A DNA stretch of 8,327 nucleotides, from positions 1 to 8,327 of the forward strand of contig JBBSEZ010000435.1 in NCBI GenBank assembly GCA_038239195.1. The letters are read 5' to 3'. Made by a program: the position numbers and the translations under genes. This DNA comes from JBBSEZ01 sp038239195 (GTDB taxonomy: Bacteria > Planctomycetota > Planctomycetia > Gemmatales > Gemmataceae). The notes beneath the pieces are model-generated. The model was not told where the DNA came from and did not search any database. It saw only the letters and a program-made list of their open reading frames with translations. Of this stretch, positions 1 through 6,490 are shown piece by piece (position 1 is the stretch's first letter; every line of letters starts with the position of its first letter).

Positions 1-33
1 GGGGGGGGGACCCCTCCCCCGGGGGGGCGCGCG

Positions 34-52
34 GTTCGGCGCGCGGCCGAAC
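34..52. repeat. Short inverted repeat (hairpin) within G/C runs
   Basis: GTTCGGC at 34-40 is the exact reverse complement of GCCGAAC at 46-52, with a 5-base loop. It is flanked by a G run at 21-27 and a C run at about 54-61 that could pair as an outer stem. There is no T tract, so it is not a typical terminator. With runs like these, an assembly edge is also possible. Confidence 0.4.
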
Positions 53-211
53 AACCCCCCCCGTGGGCGGCCACGCCGCAGCCGGCCGGCGGGGGCGCGG
101 CGGGACCCGCACCCCCGTCCTACGGGGAGGGTTTTTCCTGCCGCTCGCCTTATGGGAGGATGAAAGTGGTCGAGCAGAGGCATGCGACAGGCCTTCCTTC
201 GGTGGGGGGCC

Positions 212-235
212 CGGTCCGGCGCCCCCGCCGGACCG
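212..235. repeat. Perfect 10-bp hairpin
   Basis: Bases 212-221 (CGGTCCGGCG) are the exact reverse complement of 226-235, with a CCCC loop. No T tract follows on either strand and no gene is adjacent. The role is unknown; it may be chance in GC-rich DNA or part of a small dispersed repeat. Confidence 0.45.
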
Positions 236-414
236 AACCAACCGCGAGAGGTGACGCGAGTTATTCGGGGCGCCTCACCTGCCAGCCCAGAAAGGCCCGG
301 GCGTCATTCGGCGCATCCCCGGCTTTGCCGCATACCTGCGGGCGGTCGTCCTCGCCCACGGCCTCGTCGAGGCGCAAGCACCTCGGCGCTGCGAGCCCGA
401 GCGCATTTCCTCTC

Positions 415-1387
415 AGGCTTGGGTGAAATGCGGTCGCAGCGAGTCGAGGGCCGTGGCGACGGCGACCAGGAGGGCCAACTCCTCGAGGCGAGCCAGGGGC
501 GCCTGCTCGGGCACCTGGGTCAGGAGGGCCTCTCCCTCTTCCCCGAACTTCGCCTTCAGCGACGCCCGCAACGTTCGCAGTAACGCTGCCCGCTCCCCCT
601 TCTCGATGCCCTTCTCGATGCCCTTCTCGATGCCCTTCTCGATGCCCACCCGTTCGGCGTAGGTGATGAAGGTCACGGGATTGTCTCCTTGGAGTTGCTG
701 AAAGACTCGCCGCTCCCTGTCCTGCGGGAGCGGCAAGATCCAGTCGATGGCGTGATACCACTTGCCCCGCTCGAGGCCCGACAGCCCTCGGCCCACCAGG
801 TTGGACAACAGCCGGATTTTGCCCTCGGCGCGTGCGTCCGGGTCGTCGCGCGTCTTCCGCGCCTCGAGGTGGGCGGAGACGAACAGGCCGAAGGCGTTCT
901 CGCCGGCCTCCAGTTCGTGCTGCCGCGCGGCCCATTGTAGCACCTTGACCGTGCGGAAGGTAAAGAGCATTTCGCTGCCGAGCTCCCCCTCCCAGTGCTC
1001 CTTCGGGTGCCAGTCCGGCTGGTCGTCGCTCAGGACGGCGATGCTGATCAGGGGCTGGCCCAGCAGGTCGCGCCCGCGGTAGTTGTAGACGTACATGCGC
1101 TCGGCGAACTCTGCCTCCGGCTGCGGCTGCGCCTGCGCCTCGACGTGGAAGAAGCGCGGGTCGCCCGTCCCCTTGCGGGAGGCCTTGAAGAGCTTGTCCA
1201 CGCGGCGCACGCCCGTCGGCGATTCCGGCATCAGCTTCTGGAGCTCCTGGTCCAGCGAGTCGTAGTCCTTCGCCCAGTCCACGATCCCGTGCAGGTTCGT
1301 CAGGAACAGCCCCAGGAACAGGTCCAGCCCCACCTCCAGCGCGTGCTTCCAGGGCCCGTCGTATTCTTGCTCCCGCGTGGGTGGCAT
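415..1387 (-). CDS. Rpn-like PD-(D/E)XK nuclease-family protein
   Basis: This 324-residue protein resembles the Rpn / transposase-associated PD-(D/E)XK family, DNA-cutting enzymes linked to recombination. The pattern runs in order: an N-terminal helical part, DWAKDYDSLDQEL at about 37-49, VDKL (Asp64), then HVEAQ at 81-85 with the Glu-x-Gln that replaces (D/E)xK in this family, and ERMYVYNY at 96-103. A GIEKG repeat lies at about 248-264, followed by a Leu/Ala/Glu-rich helical tail similar to DUF4351. The ATG at 1387 is preferred over an in-frame GTG at 1405 because a purine-rich GGAGGAGAGGA sits just before it (1393-1403), overlapping the extra codons of the longer form. All recognised motifs are present, so the gene looks intact. 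Family assignment is from pattern memory; the substrate and biological role are unknown. Confidence 0.8.
600..647 (-). repeat. Four perfect 12-bp tandem repeats inside the Rpn-like gene
   Basis: The plus-strand unit TTCTCGATGCCC occurs four times head to tail without a mismatch and encodes GIEK repeats on the minus strand. Such runs are common in Rpn-like proteins, between the nuclease domain and the C-terminal helices. The unit length is a multiple of three, so copy number can change without breaking the frame. Confidence 0.9.
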
Positions 1388-1435
1388 TTCACTCCTCTCC
1401 TCCACGTTCCCGTTGAGGCAGTCTGAGGTCCGTCT

Positions 1436-1538
1436 CCCCTCTCCCTGTACGCGGGGAGAGGGGCTGGGGGTGAGGGGCCGAATTGCCCAAGGCCCACCCC
1501 CTCACCCCAACTCCGCTCCCCGCGTACAGGGAGAGGGG
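1436..1538. repeat. Two facing copies of a GC-rich dispersed repeat
   Basis: The left unit is 1436-1477 and the right unit 1498-1538. The reverse complement of the right unit matches the left one over about 41 bases, with differences only near the inner end. About 20 bases separate them. Each unit also contains its own palindrome (CCCTCTCC with GGGGAGAGGGG). Translated, the units give peptides such as LTPTPLPAYRERG, the signature of a dispersed intergenic repeat often mistaken for protein. The pair lies between the end of the sigma factor gene and the start of the Rpn-like gene, both on the minus strand, and could fold in RNA and limit read-through. Confidence 0.8.
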
Positions 1539-1573
1539 AGCAAGAAACGGGACCGCCTCACGGGAAACGTGTC

Positions 1574-1969
1574 TCAGTCTCCCGGTCCAGAGAGGACGAA
1601 CGCCGCCCACGCCCACGCCCACGCCCACGCCCGCGCCGGGCTGGTCTTGCCCGCGGGCAACTTCTCCGGGCGGTGCTTGCGGGCCAGGTCGAGCAGCCGG
1701 CGGGAGACGTGGGTGGCCGCCAGACTGTAGAAGTTGCGGGTGTCGGCGACGTCGAGCGTTCGCAGCGCGGCCAGCAGGCTGAGAGACGCCTCCTGCACCA
1801 CGTCGGCGGTCTGCTCGCGAGCCGCCACGGCGGGGTAGCGCCGGAGCATGACGCGGGCCATCGTCTCCAGCCGCTCGCTACAGCGGCGCAGCAGCTCATC
1901 GGCCGCGCTGCGGTCGCCGCCCCGCAGCCGGGCGAGCAGATCGGGGAACTCGGTCGTCCGAAGCGACAT
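1574..1969 (-). pseudogene. ECF sigma factor, region 2 only (region 4 lost)
   Basis: The 131-residue product matches the first half of a planctomycete-type ECF sigma factor, which directs RNA polymerase to promoters. Residues 8-100 cover region 2: FPDLLARLRGGD, the core-binding segment DVVQEASLSLL at 56-66, and the -10 recognition helix FYSLAATHVSRRLLDLARKH at 80-99. Family members normally have about 180-200 residues with a C-terminal helix-turn-helix (region 4) for the -35 element. Here the sequence runs from the linker into PARAWAWAWAWAAF, encoded by a GCCCAC repeat, and stops. No region 4 trace is seen in the other frames downstream. ATG at 1969 starts just before the conserved part; an ATG at 2020 would add 17 unlikely residues. 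Neither has a clear ribosome site. Most likely a truncated gene; a working region-2-only sigma factor is less likely. Confidence 0.7.
1605..1634. repeat. 6-bp tandem repeat in the truncated end of the sigma factor gene
   Basis: GCCCAC occurs four times in a row (1605-1628), followed by the variant GCCCGC. Read on the minus strand it encodes alternating Ala and Trp. It sits where the sigma factor departs from its family, so slippage or joining at this repeat may mark the breakpoint. Confidence 0.85.
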
Positions 1970-2189
1970 AGGCGATCGGGGTGAGAGGAAGGGCCCGGTC
2001 CGGGAATGATTGTACCCCATCCCGCTGCGCGAGCAAGCGAATGCTCGGGACGACGCCGGCGCGGCCGGAATTGTTGTCCTCCCACGGGAGAGCGAGGATC
2101 AAATCAGAACGGCCGGGCATCGATCGACCCACGCTTCTCGGGTATCATTCAGTCTTGTCCGCCACACAAGCAGCAAGGCGGGGTGAGTC

Positions 2190-2439
2190 GTGGCCGTGGA
2201 CGACGTCGGAGACCGGGGACAGTGGCTGTTCTGCCTGCTCAGGACGCAGCTTTGCGCCGGCCGAAACGAGCCGTACTTCCGCCCTCGGGCCCTGGGCGAC
2301 AAGTCTCCAACCTTCGACTACCTCGTGGAGCTTGTCGGCAGCGAGGCCTACTTCTTCTTCGTTCAGGTCCAATGCCACCACGGAGCTGTCTCGGCGCTCC
2401 GGGTGGTTCACCGGGCGAACCTTGAACGTAATTCTCGAA
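2190..2439 (+). pseudogene. Frameshifted remnant of a DUF4365-like protein
   Basis: From a GTG at 2190 the frame reads VDDVGDRGQWLFCLLRTQL, then YFRPRALGDKSPTFDYLVEL and AYFFFVQVQ. This is the pattern of DUF4365-type proteins, thought to be PD-(D/E)XK-like, where an Asp is followed by a (Q/E)VK motif. At about 2370 the similarity moves to the next frame, which reads NATTELSRRSG and then RTLNVILE up to 2439, as expected after the usual QVKATT. One extra base in GGTCCAATG explains this. Beyond 2439 I see no more of the family. The gene is therefore both frameshifted and cut short. GGCGGGG lies 5-11 bases before the GTG. The family name is from memory of the pattern; function of the family is not established. 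Confidence 0.55.
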
Positions 2440-3140
2440 TGCGCCCCTCGCTCGATTTTCTTGAGTACACGAGAGGGGTTCCGGTGCGCGCCAGGCCCAT
2501 TATCTGGGCGACCGGGCTGGGGCGGGGCCGCGGCGAGCAGGGCCAGGCAGAGCGCAACGAGAAGACGTCTCAAGGCACGCCGCGATGTGAGAAAGCCCCT
2601 CCGGCGTCCCGCCACCGTCGCCCAATCAGTGACGAGATCACCCGGAGGGGCGAAGTCATCTTCCCTGGCGGGCGGGCCGCGGTCAAGCGGCCGGTCTGCG
2701 ATTTTCCGGCGTATCTTTCGACGCGCCGAGGGGCCCGACGACCTCGGCGGGGACCTGGACGCGCCACTCGCACTCGCAGGCGCGACACCGGTACTTTGCC
2801 TCTACATCTCGGGATTTTCGCCCTTCGCCTCCCGACCTGCCCCGCCGCCCAGCCAGCGAGGAAGATAGCCGAGCCCGCCCCGCAGGTGCCCATGGGAAAC
2901 CACCGCGGTCGGGAAGGAGCATTTGCGGAGGGCGGGGAAGCAGGCGAACGATGCGCGAACACGGGGGCCCGGCCCTCGCACGTAATGGGTGAAGCCGATT
3001 GACGTGCATCGACATGACGGCCCCGAGGCCGACCGCGGCATCATCTCTCGGCGCAGGGGTCACCGGGGCACGTCGGCCTCATTACAATGTCGCTGAACGC
3101 CGCCGATGCGGCGGCTGACGAGACGCAAGGAGACACAAGG
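2440..3140. other. Largely unassigned region between two plus-strand genes
   Basis: No intact gene is recognised. Two weak coding traces lie on the minus strand. One, from a TTG at 2573, starts like a signal peptide (RRLLVALCLALLAAAPPQPG), but its continuation overlaps the DUF4365-like remnant. The other, about 2686-2796, contains YRCRACECEWRVQV, a possible half of a zinc ribbon, ending at a stop at 2683. A TACAAT at 3084-3089 resembles a -10 box for the secreted protein gene at 3141, but no matching -35 element is clear. Confidence 0.4.
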
Positions 3141-3587
3141 ATGAAGACGGCATTGCTGGCACTGGTCGCGCTGGCCGCCACCGCGGTGGCCTACGCGGCG
3201 GACGACGGGGCGGTGAAGAAGGACATGAAGGCGCTGGCGGGGACGTGGCGGTACGTGTCCCAGACGGAGAACGGCAAGGAGGCGGACAAGGAGAAGGTGA
3301 AGGCGGTCACGGTGACCATCACCGCCGAGGGCAAGTGGGAGGCGAAGCACGAGGGCAAGGTGTTCCTGGAGGGCACGGTGAAGATCGACCCGTCGAAGAA
3401 GCCCAAGGCGGCCGACTGGAAGATCACGACCGAGGGCGCCCTGAAGGACAAGACGGCCCTGGGCATCTACGACGTGGAAAAGGGCACGTTCAAGCACTGC
3501 TTCGCGCTGGAGAAGAGGCCGGGGAAGTTCGAGTCAAAGGAGGGCAGCAAGGTCACCAACGCCGTGCTCGAGCGCGTGAAGAAGTGA
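3141..3587 (+). CDS. Secreted TIGR03067-type planctomycete protein
   Basis: The 148-residue protein belongs by pattern to TIGR03067, a family abundant in planctomycetes and without known function. A signal peptide spans residues 1-19, with cleavage expected after AYA (AVAYA/ADDG). The mature part shows LAGTWRYVS at 32-40, the strand-rich middle VTVTITAEGKWEAKHEG at 56-72, DPSKKPKAADW at 83-93, and LGIYDVEKGTFKHCFA at 107-122, where the family usually reads LGIY-x-L-x-G-D-T-L. It ends in Lys-rich ERVKK. The ATG at 3141 is chosen over one at 3087 because it begins the signal peptide and has AAGGAG eight bases upstream (3127-3132). Length is typical and the gene is intact. It is followed by a strong terminator, so it is probably transcribed alone. 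Confidence 0.85.
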   Translation: MKTALLALVALAATAVAYAADDGAVKKDMKALAGTWRYVSQTENGKEADKEKVKAVTVTITAEGKWEAKHEGKVFLEGTVKIDPSKKPKAADWKITTEGALKDKTALGIYDVEKGTFKHCFALEKRPGKFESKEGSKVTNAVLERVKK

Positions 3588-3633
3588 CCGCCGGCTGTTC
3601 CAGCCCGCCTCATCTTTGACCATGAGGAAATTG

Positions 3634-3671
3634 CCCCGCTCTGTGCCTCGGCGCAAGCGGGGTTTTCTTTT
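3634..3671 (+). terminator. Rho-independent terminator of the TIGR03067-type gene
   Basis: CCCCGCT at 3634-3640 pairs with AGCGGGG at 3656-3662, and inside it GTGC CTCG GCGC can form a second short stem. TTTTCTTTT follows directly. It begins 47 bases after the stop codon, on the same strand as the gene. Confidence 0.85.
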
Positions 3672-3721
3672 GGGCGATGCCGCTTTGCGGCCCAGACTGC
3701 TATGGGCCCCGGTCCGCTCCG

Positions 3722-3924
3722 GTCCTCCCTCGACCAAGCCCTCCGCTTCCGCCAGCATGAGGAAACGGTCGCTCACGGCGGGGAAGGCGGCGTAGCACTC
3801 CCGGGCCAGTTCCACCACGTGCCCGGGAACGGGCGGCAGGGGCTTGAACGGGTTTGCCGAACACCTCCCTCAGCAGTGCGCAGAGGCGCCTCTTGTTCTC
3901 TGGGCGATCCTTCGGATCAAGCGC
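3722..3924 (-). pseudogene. Frameshifted C-terminal remnant with the FGNPF(K/R)P motif
   Basis: On the minus strand one frame reads DPKDRPENKRRLCALLREVF and the next frame continues with FKPLPPVPGHVVELAREC, then YAAFPAVSDRFLMLAEAEGL. Many Gemmata paralogues end with LLREIFGNPFRP, followed by an ARGIYxxRAFDRMPILADALE stretch, and this remnant follows that order. The frames join exactly if one base of the TTT run at 3853-3855 (AAA on the coding strand) is removed: TTCGGCAACCCGTTCAAG then gives FGNPFK. The usual end, with its HCR and HVRGC motifs, is missing; the sequence becomes unrelated after about 3722 and runs toward the terminator of the neighbouring gene. No N-terminal part is seen above about 3945. 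The function of these paralogues is unknown. Confidence 0.6.
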
Positions 3925-4022
3925 GGCCGGGGCGCAAGGGTGATCCCTGCTGGGGCCGGTCGGCGGCCAAACACGGCCCCGGGTAGGCCTCTCGGATTTC
4001 GGCACCCTGGCCGTGCGAGCCC

Positions 4023-4931
4023 TTAGCGGAGCAAGCGATCGATGAGGTAATCCGCGCTGCTCTTGTACTTCGGGTGGGGGTGCCCGGGATAGACCAGGAC
4101 CACGTCCACCCCCGCGGACCTGAGCCTCTCCGCCAACTTGATGCCCAGGATGGGCGAGTGCGTCGGGTCCCTCGGGGAGTCGCCGACCTTCGCGTTCGGG
4201 TCGCCGCCGTAAAACAACCCGATCGGCGGGTCGTCTTTGCTGACGTGCTCGATCGGCGAGTACTCCTTGATCCACTTCAGGACCTTCTCGCGGTTGTCGA
4301 GCAGGCTCCGGAAGTTCGGCAGCCCGAACGCGTGGGCGCCGTAGCGGTAGTTCGGCATCCACTGGCGCAACTCCTTCGGGTCGAGGGAGGTCTGCGCGCC
4401 GTTGACCGCCGCGCAGTAAAGGCGCGTGGACTCGCGGGCGACCGGGTCCTTGCTTTTCGGGTCGGCCATGTCGTCGTGGAAGGCCAGCCACAGCGACGAG
4501 CAGCCGCCGGCCGAGCCGCCCGTCGCGCCGATGCGCCTCTTGTCGATGTTCCACGCGGCGGCCTTCGAGCGGACGAACTGGAGGGCGCGGGCGGCGTCTT
4601 CCAGCGGCGCCTTGACCGGCGGCTCGACCTTCGCCTCGACGCCGTGCTTGACGTACCGGTAGTTGATGGCCACGACGGAGATGCCCTTGGCGAGGAACGG
4701 TTGCGGGTTGATCTTCTTGTCGCCGGCTTGCCAGCCCCCGCCGTGCACGTAGAAGACGACCGGGGTTGGCTTCCCCGACCTGGCCTGGAAGAAATCAAGG
4801 ACCTGACGGGGGTGCTTGCCGTAGGTGACGCCGGTGAGCGCCTTGGGCTCGCCGACGAGCTTCTTGGGCTCCCCGGCCCGAGCTCCCAGCCCCGCCAGCA
4901 GCAGGGCAACGAATGGCAGAACGCGCTTCAT
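4023..4931 (-). CDS. Secreted alpha/beta hydrolase (esterase/lipase-like)
   Basis: The 302-residue protein has a signal peptide (MKRVLPFVALLLAGLGARAG), so it probably acts outside the cytoplasm. The fold shows YGKHPRQVLDFF at 37-48, the oxyanion-hole motif HGGGW at 63-67, and the nucleophile elbow GGSAGG at 138-143 with Ser140. After a lid-like insert come GLFYGGDPNAKVGD at 238-251 and HSPILGIKLAERLRSAGVDV at 258-277, then a His-rich YPGHPHPKY at 281-289. Catalytic Asp is probably in the 244-255 segment and the His at 258, 284 or 286. This is the BD-FAE/esterase type of carboxylic-ester hydrolase common in planctomycetes; the substrate cannot be told. The ATG at 4931 begins the signal peptide; an upstream in-frame start at 5138 adds residues unlike the family. 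A GAGG lies about 10 bases before it. The gene looks intact. Confidence 0.88.
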   Translation of the reverse strand: MKRVLPFVALLLAGLGARAGEPKKLVGEPKALTGVTYGKHPRQVLDFFQARSGKPTPVVFYVHGGGWQAGDKKINPQPFLAKGISVVAINYRYVKHGVEAKVEPPVKAPLEDAARALQFVRSKAAAWNIDKRRIGATGGSAGGCSSLWLAFHDDMADPKSKDPVARESTRLYCAAVNGAQTSLDPKELRQWMPNYRYGAHAFGLPNFRSLLDNREKVLKWIKEYSPIEHVSKDDPPIGLFYGGDPNAKVGDSPRDPTHSPILGIKLAERLRSAGVDVVLVYPGHPHPKYKSSADYLIDRLLR

Positions 4932-4995
4932 GATGCAGGCCCTCGGAGGAAGGTGTCGCCCACGCATTGTATGGAAGGCGCGGCCGCCGCGCTCG

Positions 4996-5140
4996 ACGCG
5001 AAGGGTTGCTCGGGCTTCGTGCAGGACCGGGGCCGAGGGTGGCTCCCGCCGGCCTCCGTCTCGTGGTGGCAGACGGTGAGGGCCTCGCCATCGAGGCGGT
5101 AGACGTGCGGATCGAGCGCCGTGTCCTTGCCCAACCACAT
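4996..5140 (-). pseudogene. Possible fragment of a TIGR03067-type tail
   Basis: The minus strand reads ALDPHVYRLDGEALTVCHHE between about 5060 and 5119. This fits the TIGR03067 pattern GIYxLDGDTLTVC, which normally lies near the end of that family's proteins. After it the frame loses similarity; another frame continues with REPPSAPVLHEARATLRVER, which has the usual spacing of the family's last strand, so a frameshift is possible. No front half is seen. The fragment directly abuts the adaptor fragment on the opposite strand and lies upstream of the hydrolase gene. Confidence 0.3.
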
Positions 5141-5209
5141 CGCCCTCGGGGCCCTCCTCGCACCCGGCGAGAGCGTCGGGACCGCAGGGCCGCCCCCTCG
5201 GAGGAGGTA

Positions 5210-5710
5210 ATGCGTTGCGCCATCCCCGGCGATCACCAGGGCGAGCTGGACCTGAACGCGGCGGCGGAGGCCGAGGCGGAGGCCACGCTCGCGGGCGAGA
5301 AGGTGGAGGTGCAGCGGGCGGAGCTGACTTTGTCGTGGACGCGGCTCACCGCACCCTTCGGCGGCCGGGTGAGCCGCGTCCAGGCCGCCGAGGGCGGGCT
5401 CGTTGCCGCCGACCGGACACCCATCCTGAGGGTCGTGGACAGTCGCCAGCTGCGCGTGTCGTTCAACGTCCCCGAGGGCACCCTGCTGCGGCTGCGCCGC
5501 GACGGGCTGGCCGAGCCGGGCAAGCTGCGCGTGGCCGTCGGGTTCTCGGGCGAGGAGGGCCACCCCCACGAGGCGAAGCTGGACCTGATCGCGCCGGAGG
5601 TCGATCCGGAGACGGGGGCGGCGCGGTTCGGGGCCACGCTCGCCAACCCGAAGGGGCTCCTCTCGCCCGGCATGTCCGCCCGCGTCCGCCTCACCCCCCG
5701 GCCCAAATAG
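5210..5710 (+). pseudogene. Middle fragment of an RND/HlyD-type membrane fusion (adaptor) protein
   Basis: The 166-residue frame matches the middle of periplasmic adaptors that link an inner-membrane efflux pump to an outer-membrane channel. It holds the end of the helical hairpin (AEAEATLAGEKVEVQRAEL), the lipoyl-domain half LSWTRLTAPFGGRVSR at 41-56, TPILRVVDSRQLRVSFNVPE at 70-89, and the beta-barrel end VDPETGAARFGATLANPKG at 131-149 followed by LLSPGMSARVRL. Full-length adaptors have about 350-400 residues, with a signal or membrane anchor and the first lipoyl half before this part and a membrane-proximal domain after it; both are absent. The pump and outer-membrane partner are also missing nearby. 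The ATG at 5210 has AGGAGG very close upstream (5202-5207), with GGAGG at 5200-5204 at a workable distance, so the piece could be translated, but a working adaptor is unlikely. Confidence 0.7.
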
Positions 5711-5787
5711 GGGAGGCGGTCCGGCCCGCAAGCCGCCCTTTGCGGTGCCCGGACATGCAGTCCAGCACCCGACGGCTTGAGGCAGCT

Positions 5788-5994
5788 TCATTTGGGCTGC
5801 CACAGCTCGAACCTATTTCCCTCGGGATCGACAGCCCAACCGAAGCGGCCGTAGTCGTGGTCTTCGATACGGTTCTCGACCTGCGCCCCAGCCGAACGGA
5901 GCTGCGCGAGCATGGCGTCGAGGTCGCGCACGCGGTAGTTGACCATGAACGGGGCCGGTCCGGGGCCGGAATTGGTGAAGAGGTGAGGCTCGCT
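5788..5994 (-). pseudogene. C-terminal fragment of a VOC (glyoxalase/bleomycin-resistance fold) protein
   Basis: The minus strand encodes PFMVNYRVRDLDAMLAQLRS, then AGAQVENRIEDHDYGRFGWA and VDPEGNRFELWQPK, ending at TGA (5788-5790). This is the second beta-alpha-beta-beta-beta module of small VOC proteins, including the DPEGNRFELW ending with the metal-binding Glu position. These proteins usually have about 120-140 residues; here only about 66 remain. The first module is absent, because the frame enters the end of the neighbouring minus-strand gene near 5993. An internal ATG at 5946 could start a 52-residue product, which would lack half of the active site. Confidence 0.65.
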
Positions 5995-6490
5995 ACCGCT
6001 CCATCTCCGCTGACTGCTCGATTACCGCTTCGCCCTTGACCTTCTTACCGGATGCGGTGACGCCGACGAAGTACAAAAGAGCCTTCCCCGGACGCAGTCC
6101 GTCACCCCCGCCCCAGTTCTTCGGGCCCGTGAACTTCTTGCCGGGCTCGACCTTGGCATCCGGGCAGGAATACCATTCCGCAAAATCCTGTGCGGTGAAC
6201 GGATCGCCGGTGAAGTTCGAGAACACCCACTGGCCGTCAGCCCAGGCGATAGCACCGAACTCGGTGACGGTGACCGGCTCGCCGGTGGGCTCGACCGAGG
6301 TCTCGAAGATCCACACGTGCTCCGTCCCGGCACGCCTGTCCCGCTTCGCCTTGGCAGGGCTCGGCGAGTGCGTGACCTTCAGCCCGACGTCGATGTCGAC
6401 TATCTCCCTGTATTTCGGGTCAGACTGCGCCGGCGCGGGCTGGCGCTCCCCGCCGTTCTCCTTGGGGCCCCCTGCGCCGCTAACTCGCAC
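5993..6490 (-). CDS. Uncharacterised protein (main frame)
   Basis: I do not recognise the family by name. The frame has the even residue use of a real protein: DPKYREIVDIDVGLKVTHSP, then HVWIFETSVEP, PVTVTEFGAIAWADGQWVF, AQDFAEWYSCPDAKVEPGKK, GPKNWGGGDGLRPGKALLYF and VGVTASGKKVKGEAVIEQ. It is rich in aromatic residues and looks beta-strand-rich, with no signal peptide or membrane helix. The GTG at 6490 is the only start in frame and is weak. The true start is probably the ATG at 6576 in another frame (see the neighbouring entry), with a one-base frameshift near 6464-6472. The stop of this gene lies at the edge of the VOC fragment. Confidence 0.55.
   Translation of the reverse strand: MRVSGAGGPKENGGERQPAPAQSDPKYREIVDIDVGLKVTHSPSPAKAKRDRRAGTEHVWIFETSVEPTGEPVTVTEFGAIAWADGQWVFSNFTGDPFTAQDFAEWYSCPDAKVEPGKKFTGPKNWGGGDGLRPGKALLYFVGVTASGKKVKGEAVIEQSAEMER

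Larger units (their letters stand above)
1..412. other. GC-rich stretch without a convincing gene
   Basis: This stretch has long G and C runs in its first 62 bases and several short perfect inverted repeats, for example 34-40 with 46-52 and 212-221 with 226-235. Open frames cross it on both strands, but their translations are rich in Arg, Pro, Gly and Ala and show no family pattern, as expected by chance at this base composition. It lies downstream of the minus-strand Rpn-like gene, so the part just below 415 may hold that gene's 3' end. I see no T-tract terminator there. Confidence 0.5.

Noticed and set aside
600..647. CRISPR-like array
   Set aside because: The 12-bp units are directly adjacent without spacers and lie inside a coding frame.
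261..935. Long minus-strand frame over the end of the Rpn-like gene
   Set aside because: Its translation is Arg/Gly/Pro-rich and overlaps the well-supported Rpn-like frame; the GHREGHREG run is only the shifted reading of the 12-bp repeat.
1483..1782. Peptide with PLTPTPLPAYRERG
   Set aside because: This is the translation of a dispersed DNA repeat, not a protein.
2040..2150. Minus-strand peptide LALPWEDNNSGRA resembling LALWEDESGRA near 145-180
   Set aside because: The resemblance is short, on opposite strands and without DNA-level identity long enough to call a repeat.
2999..3089. Promoter for the TIGR03067-type gene (TTGACG at 2999, TACAAT at 3084)
   Set aside because: The two boxes are about 80 bases apart, so they cannot form one promoter, and neither has a partner at the right distance.
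4074..5102. 342-codon plus-strand frame opposite the hydrolase
   Set aside because: It is the antisense shadow of the hydrolase gene, which has a signal peptide, oxyanion hole and nucleophile elbow; the plus frame is an Arg/Val/Asp-rich mix with no motifs.
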